From Isotricha intestinalis (lineage: Eukaryota; Ciliophora; Litostomatea; Vestibuliferida; Isotrichidae): a stretch of DNA of 14,171 bases. Within the stretch, counting starts at the first letter, position 1. Each line of letters starts with the position of its first letter. Location: NCBI GenBank assembly GCA_023807065.1, contig JAJJLU010000105.1, positions 1-14,171 on the forward strand, written 5' to 3'. The notes beneath the pieces were generated by a model. It saw nothing but the letters and a program-made list of their open reading frames with translations. It had not been told where the DNA came from and did not search any database. Positions 8,569-14,171 of this stretch are shown in pieces. The position numbers and the translations under genes are program-made.

Positions 8569-8694
8569 TAGCTCAAATTTTATATTTGTTTATTAATTTG
8601 TTTTTTTTATTATAATAGAAAGGAAGAATAATAAAATTAAATAATAAATTCTTTATTGTTCATAAAAAACCCAAAAAAAAAATTTATTATTTGT
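8569..8694. other. Spacer between phosphatase relic and the next gene's 3' end
   Basis: 126 bp, A/T-rich, without recognisable phosphatase sequence. It contains the G-block/T-tract/GAACAA element at 8656-8682, which reads in the sense of the minus-strand gene ending at 8695. Confidence 0.4.
8656..8682 (-). terminator. Candidate 3'-end element (T10-GGGTTTTTTATGAACAA on the minus strand)
   Basis: Read on the minus strand, this lies in the first 40 nt after the TAA of the gene ending at 8695. Its core GGGTTTTTTATGAACAA (8672 to 8656) nearly repeats AGGTTTTTTTGAACAA at 10437-10452, which sits at the same distance after the uL5 stop codon. The 8662-8682 part is also the right arm paired with 7917-7933. 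A role in transcript 3'-end formation is inferred from position and repetition only. Confidence 0.35.
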
Positions 8695-9726
8695 TTAATG
8701 TTTAAATAAATCTCCAACAAAATTTCTTCCGGTTCTATTTTTTGAAGGAGGAATCAAAGCATAAGGATTATATCTTTCACCCATTTCTTTAGAATTTCCA
8801 ATATGATGATTTCTAATAACTTGTCTTTGATTAGCAATTTTACAAACATCAGGTAATCTATATTTACTTCTAAATCCTTGAGAAGTTTGATTAAATAAAT
8901 TTCTACATAAATTTCCATTTTCAATTTTTTCAGCTTCTTCTTGACTGATTCCACTATTAATAAATTTATTCATAGAAGTAGCTAATCTATTATTATAAGA
9001 ATCAAAAACAGTAGATTTAGGTTTTTCAATATTATAATCTCTTACACGGAAATTAGAAGCTGACATCATTCTTGTATTTCTCATTAAATTATTTATATCA
9101 TTTTGATATCTTTCTTTATTATTTTTTAACATAGTTGTATTATCATAACCATATGTTTCATAAAAATTTTTTGGCTTTCTATAAGGACGGAAAAAGTGTC
9201 TTGTTGTTGCATTTTTAGGATTAAAAGGACGATTTGCTTCCATTATATTTTCTGAATATATATTATTTGGTCTAAGGGATTTATTATAAAAATTCATTTC
9301 AGAATTCTTATTTAAATTATTCTCACTTTCAAACATATTTTTATTTTCATCATTTTCATAATTTGTTACATGTGTTCCTGTCATATTATTTTGATTTTGA
9401 TTAAATTGATTCTTACTTTCTTCAAATTGAACTGTCTTTTTATTTGGAATTGTTTCTTTTGTTTCAATTTGTAAATTTTTCCCAGTTTTAAGTCTTTCTT
9501 CGTTAATTTCTCTAATTTTATCTTCTTGTTGTTTAACTAAAGTTTCATAATCAACTCCAACAATAGATTTAAAAACAAATGGATCTGTTCTTTCTAAATA
9601 ATGAACAACATGTGAGTCTTTTGATAAATATTTTTCTAATCCTGGTTCATCTAATGGATGAATAGTAAATTTCTTTGTTCTTGTATATGGTTCTTTCCAA
9701 TAAGAATAAAGATCAATATTATACAT
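8695..9726 (-). CDS. Basic, low-complexity protein of unknown function, possibly ciliary/cytoskeletal
   Basis: 343 residues, ATG at 9726, stop TAA; an alternative reading in another frame at 8754-8954 is a shadow. I cannot name the family. The N-terminus (1-85) is ordered-looking: YSYWKEPYTRTKKF, HPLDEPGLEKYL, FKSIVGVDYETLV, then a short helix. Residues 100-165 are Asn/Gln-rich. From 168 on come short Pro/Tyr/Arg-rich segments (RHFFRPYRKPKNFYETYGYD), then SMNKFINSGISQEEAEKIE at 251-269 and CRNLFNQTSQGFRSKYRLPD. The last 29 residues hold MGERYNPYALIPPS, KNRTGRN and the end VGDLFKH. Short aromatic/proline motifs plus a terminal NPY/P..N..G.LF.H arrangement resemble microtubule-lining proteins of axonemes; this is a guess. 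It diverges from uL5 across 147 bp. Confidence 0.8.
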   Translation of the reverse strand: MYNIDLYSYWKEPYTRTKKFTIHPLDEPGLEKYLSKDSHVVHYLERTDPFVFKSIVGVDYETLVKQQEDKIREINEERLKTGKNLQIETKETIPNKKTVQFEESKNQFNQNQNNMTGTHVTNYENDENKNMFESENNLNKNSEMNFYNKSLRPNNIYSENIMEANRPFNPKNATTRHFFRPYRKPKNFYETYGYDNTTMLKNNKERYQNDINNLMRNTRMMSASNFRVRDYNIEKPKSTVFDSYNNRLATSMNKFINSGISQEEAEKIENGNLCRNLFNQTSQGFRSKYRLPDVCKIANQRQVIRNHHIGNSKEMGERYNPYALIPPSKNRTGRNFVGDLFKH

Positions 9727-9873
9727 TTATTTTATATAATAAAATATTGGATTGATAGTTATTGGAAAATAATTAAATTTATATTTCTTCATATAATTAA
9801 TTTTGATAAAATAAATTTTTGAAAAAAAAATAATTTAATTAATTATAATATCTTCAAATAAATATTTAAAAAA
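9727..9873. promoter_or_regulatory. Compact bidirectional promoter (unknown protein / uL5)
   Basis: 147 bp separate the two divergent ATGs, so promoters and leaders of both genes must overlap or be very short. It is almost pure A/T and no motif can be singled out by eye. A ribosomal protein gene is normally highly expressed, so the partner gene may share that activity. Confidence 0.55.
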
Positions 9874-10410
9874 ATGAAAGGAGAGGAAAAAAGTTCAAAA
9901 AAATCGATGAATAAAATGCGTGATATAATGATAGAAAAGTTAATATTAAATATATCTGTGGGAGCATCAGGAGATAGATTAACAAAGGCAATAAAAGTAT
10001 TAAAAGATTTAACAGGTCAAAATCCAATAACATCAAAAGCAAGATATACAATAAGAGCATTTGGGATAAAAAGAAATGAAGAAATAGGATGTCATGTAAC
10101 AGTAAGAGGAAAAAAAGCAGAAGAACTTTTAAAATTAGGATTAAAAGTTAAAGATAATGAATTAAAGGCTGGTGCCTTTTCTTCTACTGGAAATTTTGGT
10201 TTTGGAATTTCTGAACATATTGATTTAGGTATTAAATATGATCCAAATACTGGAATTTATGGTATGGATTTCTTCACTGTTTTATGTAGAAAAGGTAAAA
10301 GAGTCTGTCATAGGAAACATCAAAAAGGTAGAATAGGAAATTTCCAAAAAGTTTCTAGACAAGATGCTGAAAAGTGGTTTGTTGAAAAATTAGGAGGAAC
10401 ACTTATTTAA
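9874..10410 (+). CDS. RPL11: 60S ribosomal protein uL5 (RPL11)
   Basis: 178 residues, ATG after an A-run, stop TAA. It aligns along its length with eukaryotic RPL11: [20 protein letters not shown], then [37 protein letters not shown], the VTVRG.KAEELL segment, [20 protein letters not shown] and [11 protein letters not shown]. uL5 sits in the central protuberance of the large subunit beside 5S rRNA and uL18. The usual length is about 170-180, so it is complete. The N-terminal 14 residues are a lysine/serine extension; M15 (MRD) aligns with the start of the conserved part, so M1 or M12 could also be used. The segment after VLCRKGK is basic and divergent, as in other eukaryotes. Codons end in A up to about residue 91 and in T afterwards. 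Confidence 0.97.
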   Translation: MKGEEKSSKKSMNKMRDIMIEKLILNISVGASGDRLTKAIKVLKDLTGQNPITSKARYTIRAFGIKRNEEIGCHVTVRGKKAEELLKLGLKVKDNELKAGAFSSTGNFGFGISEHIDLGIKYDPNTGIYGMDFFTVLCRKGKRVCHRKHQKGRIGNFQKVSRQDAEKWFVEKLGGTLI

Positions 10411-10674
10411 ATATATTTTTTAAACAAATATTTATTAGGTTTTTTTGAACAAATGGAAATTTAATTTTTTGTATTTATTTGTTTTTGTTTTATTTTTATA
10501 TTAAAATAAATAAAAAAAATTGTTTTATTTAAATAAAAAAATATTTATAAAATAATTTGTTTAAAATAATTATAAAATCAAAATATGAAGAGAATTATTG
10601 TTTATACATCAATGAAAAATATTCTAATAATATATGATAATAATCAAAAGAAAAAAAAATAAATTTGCAAATTG
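10411..10674. other. Convergent 3' spacer
   Basis: 264 bp between the 3' ends of uL5 (+) and the P4-ATPase (-). It holds the GAACAA element at 10437-10452 and many A and T tracts. No ORF or RNA gene is visible. Confidence 0.45.
10437..10452 (+). terminator. Candidate 3'-end element AGGTTTTTTTGAACAA
   Basis: Begins 27 nt after the last base of the uL5 stop codon. It nearly matches GGGTTTTTTATGAACAA, which begins 23 nt after the stop of the neighbouring minus-strand gene (8672 down to 8656): one substitution and one base indel. G-blocks are rare in the spacers here, so the match is unlikely to be composition alone. Function is inferred. Confidence 0.35.
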
Positions 10675-13600
10675 TTAAATATCAATAGCATTTAATTTTT
10701 CTATTGTTTCAGGAAAGCATAATTTTTTAATTCTATTTGATATAAAGAAAGGTATCCAACTTATTAAAGAAATAACAGTAATTTTCCACATAAAACTAAA
10801 TTCAAAAATATAATAAACATTCAATATATTATTCAAGAAAAACAAAGAAAGCAAATAACAAATTGCAGTTCCAATAAGTGAAATAATCATAAATTTATGA
10901 AATTTATTAATTTCAGTATAAACATTTAATATTTCTAGAAAAATTAAAGAAGTGAAAGTAACCGTGACAATAATTAAAAATAAATTTTCATCAAATAAAA
11001 AGATAGCTCCAAACATTATAACACTTGCTTGGAAAATACTTTTAAAAAACCACCATAAAAACATTTTTAAATTTAATTCTCTTCCCCTTAATAAATATTT
11101 ATATAGACCTGGAAATTTCATAACATTTTTTTTATCAGTATCCTGATCAAGAAGAACACTAATAGAAGGAAAACAAGTATAAACAGTAGAATAACCCATA
11201 ATAAGCATTCCATTATAAAGAGCAACAGAATTAAAATAAAACATACAAGAAAAAATAAATTGAATTAAACTAATAATTAATCCTCTATGAATAATAAAAT
11301 TACTCATTTGACTAGTATTTTTATAAGCTAATCTTCCCCACCATAAAAGTAAAGTATCTAAATAATTAAATTCTAATATTGAATAATCTGCTGATAAAGA
11401 AGCTTGAAGACCTTCTTTACCAACAATACCAATTCCAACATCTGCTTCTTGTATCATTGCCACATCATTACCTCCATCACCTACTGCTGCTGTTCTCTTA
11501 TCTGTATACTTCTTTATTGACTTCACTATAATCCTCTTCTGAGTTGGTGAACATCGACAACATACTACTGATGGTGCTTTCATTGCTGTCTCAAAAAATT
11601 CTTTCTCTAAATTGTTTAATGCTAAATCTAATGAGTCACCATCTATTATAAATATATGAGGATTATCTCTTGTGATATTTTGATATTCTATTAATTTTTC
11701 ATTTAATTTATTTATATCATCTTTTTGATCTACATGTTCAAAATCATCATTTTTTATTGTATATATTTTATGATTTTTTGCTTTTAAACCACAAGATATT
11801 GATATACATTTTGCTGTTTCTATTTTATCTCCTGTTAACATCCATATTTTCATTCCTGCATTACGTAAATTTTCTATTGTTGTATTTACTCTATCTTGAA
11901 GTAAATCTTCTACTCCTGTTACACATAAGAAATCCATATTATTTTCTAATTTATTTATTATTTGACTTACTTTCTCTTTCCTATTTTTCATTGATGATAA
12001 TGCTTCATTATATTTTTCATTCCAATTATCATATTCATTTTGAGATATTATTCTCTGAGTTAATACTAATGTTCTTAAACCTTTTGATGCTAAATTTTCT
12101 GCATTTTCATTTATGTAACTTTTATATTCTTCCTTTACAAAATCTAACATTATATTTTCAGCTCCTTTTAAATAAAATATTATATGACCATATTTCTTAT
12201 TTTTTAATATTATTCCCATTCTCTTTGTATCAGAACTAAAAGGAAAATTTGCTAAAATTTCATATTCTTCAATTGTTCCAATAGTATTTTTAATATGAAT
12301 TTCAGTATCTGATCTATATATTAATCTCATATTTAATGTTTCTGCAAATTTTACTAAAGCAACTTCATCAGGTGATGATGCTTGATAAGTATATAAATCT
12401 GGATTATCTTTATTTTGAATTGGAGTTACATTATTACAAAGAACCATTGAAGTAATTGAATCTCTTATTATTTTTGTTCTTGCTCTTCTAGATTTTCTAT
12501 TCTTTTTCTCTTCAATTGGTCTATTTGATGAATTATGAGAATTTCTTAATGAATTTGTTGATATATCATCACTATTTAAATCATTATTACTTATGTTATT
12601 ATTGCTGTTTGATATATTTTCTTCTATTCTATCTACTAAAGGAGCATCTGATGTTTTACATTCGTCTTCTAATATTAATTTTAATTCTGAAAATGATTCT
12701 TCTGAAAATTGATCTATTTCCATTGCTATTTTCTTAAATATCATTTCATTCTTTGTTAAAGTTCCTGTTTTATCAGAAAATATATATGTTATTCTTCCTA
12801 ATTCTTCTGGTATTGTACTATTTCTTGCTATAGTATTTCTAATTGAATCATCTCTATTTATCATTAGTGAAAAATATGTTTTTGAAACATCTAAATTTAC
12901 TCTTAAAGAAATTGGTATTATTCCGCAAAAAAGAACTATAAATCTAAAAAATATAAAAAATAATTGTAATGGATTTCTAACTCCAGAAACAAAATATTTT
13001 AAAGAAGTAACAATCAAAGATAAAATACCCATAATAAAAAATAAATAAATATTAATATTATTTAATTCATTGTCTAAAATTCCAATTTTGATTTTAGGAT
13101 TACTAGAATTCATTCTAGCTCTAGTTTCATTTCCAGTATAAATAATCATTCCAAAAATTTTTTTAGAAGCTAAGACAGTAGAAGACCACAAAGTATTTTC
13201 TAAACTTAAAGGTTCTTTAAAAATATTTTCATCTTTTAAATTTACTTCAAAAACTCCTTCAAAATTATATATTAATTTAGAAGGTGGTTCATATTCCATA
13301 AAACCATTAATATTAATAATTTCTTCAATAGACAATTTTTGAGTAAAAGCCAAAGCTTTTCTTAATTTCCAATCAGTTTCACCATCTAATTGATCTGTTC
13401 TTATAAAAGCATGATTATCATCTTTGTCATTATTAAAAGTTTTAAGTAATATTATATCTGCAGGAACTCTTTGATTTTCATTAATAATAATAAAATCCCC
13501 TATCTTTAAATTTGAAGAAGTAATTTCAATTTCATCTATTTCATTATCATTTAATAAATTCTTTTTACATATTATATATTTTTCATTATTTGTTATTCTA

Positions 13601-14046
13601 TCTTGATATCTTCTATTAATATCATCATATAATTCTTTTAACATTGCTGCCCCTACTACTATTATTAAAGGAGATAAATAACTAAATAAAAATCCTACTA
13701 CTAAAGGAGGAAAAAATTGAGTTATTGTCATTACTAAATAAAAAAAATTTCCAAATTGCTTAAATTGATTAAATATTACTATAGGGATAAATGATACTAA
13801 ATTATATTTATGATTTTCTACTTTGTTACTAAAATATGTGTAATTTAAATTTGTGTCTTTGAAAAATACATACTTTTTATTTATTTTATCAACTTTATGG
13901 AAACATGGAAATATTTTATATAGTAATTCTTTGAAACATCCTGTATTGTTCTTTGACTTTGAATTTTTTATATTTTGAAAATTTTCAAATTTTTTGTTTG
14001 AGTCTTGAGAATTGTTTATAAAAGTTTCTTCCATGTCATCTTCCAT
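10675..14046 (-). CDS. P4-type ATPase (phospholipid flippase), Neo1/ATP9 class
   Basis: 1123 residues, ATG at 14046, stop TAA. All P-type landmarks are present: DGET at 221-224 (actuator loop), DKTGTLT from the phosphorylated D425, KGAE at 627-630 (nucleotide binding), LTGDK near 737-741 and GDGGNDVAMI at 856-865 (Mg binding). PISLRVNLD at 378-386 in membrane helix 4 has Arg where most P4-ATPases have Tyr, and RNSTIPEELGRITYIFSDKT and GKEGLQASLSADYSI also follow the Neo1/ATP9 (P4B) pattern, whose members act without a CDC50 subunit. Ten membrane helices fit: a pair near 85-135, a pair near 330-385 and six from about 915 on. The fold flips phospholipids to the cytosolic leaflet, in Golgi/endosomes for relatives. 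A Ser/Asn-rich insert at about 465-515 opens the nucleotide domain. Codon style switches sharply near residue 870. Confidence 0.95.
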   Translation of the reverse strand: MEDDMEETFINNSQDSNKKFENFQNIKNSKSKNNTGCFKELLYKIFPCFHKVDKINKKYVFFKDTNLNYTYFSNKVENHKYNLVSFIPIVIFNQFKQFGNFFYLVMTITQFFPPLVVGFLFSYLSPLIIVVGAAMLKELYDDINRRYQDRITNNEKYIICKKNLLNDNEIDEIEITSSNLKIGDFIIINENQRVPADIILLKTFNNDKDDNHAFIRTDQLDGETDWKLRKALAFTQKLSIEEIININGFMEYEPPSKLIYNFEGVFEVNLKDENIFKEPLSLENTLWSSTVLASKKIFGMIIYTGNETRARMNSSNPKIKIGILDNELNNINIYLFFIMGILSLIVTSLKYFVSGVRNPLQLFFIFFRFIVLFCGIIPISLRVNLDVSKTYFSLMINRDDSIRNTIARNSTIPEELGRITYIFSDKTGTLTKNEMIFKKIAMEIDQFSEESFSELKLILEDECKTSDAPLVDRIEENISNSNNNISNNDLNSDDISTNSLRNSHNSSNRPIEEKKNRKSRRARTKIIRDSITSMVLCNNVTPIQNKDNPDLYTYQASSPDEVALVKFAETLNMRLIYRSDTEIHIKNTIGTIEEYEILANFPFSSDTKRMGIILKNKKYGHIIFYLKGAENIMLDFVKEEYKSYINENAENLASKGLRTLVLTQRIISQNEYDNWNEKYNEALSSMKNRKEKVSQIINKLENNMDFLCVTGVEDLLQDRVNTTIENLRNAGMKIWMLTGDKIETAKCISISCGLKAKNHKIYTIKNDDFEHVDQKDDINKLNEKLIEYQNITRDNPHIFIIDGDSLDLALNNLEKEFFETAMKAPSVVCCRCSPTQKRIIVKSIKKYTDKRTAAVGDGGNDVAMIQEADVGIGIVGKEGLQASLSADYSILEFNYLDTLLLWWGRLAYKNTSQMSNFIIHRGLIISLIQFIFSCMFYFNSVALYNGMLIMGYSTVYTCFPSISVLLDQDTDKKNVMKFPGLYKYLLRGRELNLKMFLWWFFKSIFQASVIMFGAIFLFDENLFLIIVTVTFTSLIFLEILNVYTEINKFHKFMIISLIGTAICYLLSLFFLNNILNVYYIFEFSFMWKITVISLISWIPFFISNRIKKLCFPETIEKLNAIDI

Positions 14047-14151
14047 TTTGATTTTTTAAATAAATTATTTATTTTTAAAATTAAAAAAATTAATTATATT
14101 TTTATTTTTCAATCAAGAACAAGTACTTTATCTTTTAAAAATTATGATGAT
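14047..14151 (-). promoter_or_regulatory. Right subtelomere and promoter of the P4-ATPase gene
   Basis: Only 105 bp separate the P4-ATPase ATG from the first telomeric GGGG. The promoter and 5' leader of a 3.4-kb gene therefore have to fit here, or use the telomere itself. The sequence is A/T tracts next to the gene and more mixed (AATCAAGAACAAGTACTTTA) toward the end. No clear motif is identified. Confidence 0.5.
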
Positions 14152-14171
14152 GGGGATGGGGATTGGGGATT
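14152..14171. repeat. Right telomere, GGGGAT then (GGGGATT)2
   Basis: The window ends with one short unit (GGGGAT) and two full GGGGATT units, the reverse complement of the left-end repeat. G-rich strand at the 3' end is the telomere orientation. The tract is much shorter than the left one (20 against 42 bases), most likely because the assembled sequence stops inside it. The innermost unit lacks one T, and the unique sequence just before it is ATGATGAT. Confidence 0.9.

Noticed and set aside
11757..12737. Long open frames on the + strand opposite the P4-ATPase (11757-12239, 12516-12737, 10952-11146)
   Set aside because: They are Leu/Tyr/Phe-rich antisense shadows of a well-identified coding region, caused by low G+C.
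281..14046. A reassigned genetic code for this chromosome
   Set aside because: Seven intact frames end in TAA or TGA with the protein ends where their families end, and none needs an internal stop to be read through.
1..14171. tRNA, rRNA, CRISPR arrays, bacterial operon signals
   Set aside because: I saw no G+C-rich cloverleaf with a GGTTCGA-type arm, no spaced direct repeats and no Shine-Dalgarno sites. The genes are eukaryotic.

Overview
The window is a very A+T-rich (about 80% by eye) linear molecule that starts with six copies of AATCCCC and ends with GGGGAT, GGGGATT, GGGGATT. C-rich repeats at the left 5' end and G-rich repeats at the right 3' end are what a complete linear chromosome with a telomere at each end looks like. 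Size (14.2 kb), intronless closely packed genes and a C4-type repeat point to a macronuclear gene-sized chromosome of a ciliate. The repeat unit is 7 nt (CCCCAAT), which differs from CCCCAA (Tetrahymena) and CCCCAAAA (hypotrichs, Euplotes). All intact genes read cleanly with the standard code and end in TAA or TGA. Extreme A+T, standard code and this repeat fit a litostome, perhaps a rumen entodiniomorph. That assignment comes from memory of the groups and was not searched.

Layout, left to right: telomere; a karyopherin (transportin-3/importin-13-like) gene (+); a coiled-coil RING-H2 E3 ligase (+); a coiled-coil protein of unknown role (-), convergent with the RING gene; a 465-bp divergent promoter region; a signal-less CAP/SCP-domain protein (+); a decayed PP2A/PP4/PP6-type phosphatase pseudogene (+); a basic, disordered protein of unknown role with a striking C-terminus (-); a 147-bp shared promoter; ribosomal protein uL5/RPL11 (+); a Neo1/ATP9-class P4-ATPase (-) whose promoter must fit in the roughly 105 bp before the right telomere. 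There are seven intact genes and one pseudogene. They do not form a pathway: they look like unrelated housekeeping and cell-structure genes sharing one amplified chromosome.

The main unexpected items are: (1) the unannotated phosphatase relic between two convergent genes, in which the only two stops of its best-conserved stretch fall exactly on the two invariant glutamines of the SRQxTQ motif; (2) sharp switches in synonymous codon use within genes, from A-ending codons in the 5' part to T-ending codons in the 3' part; (3) a G-block/T-tract/GAACAA element about 25 nt after the stop codons of two neighbouring divergent genes, with a related arm on the other side of the pseudogene; (4) the unusual 7-nt telomere and very short subtelomeres.
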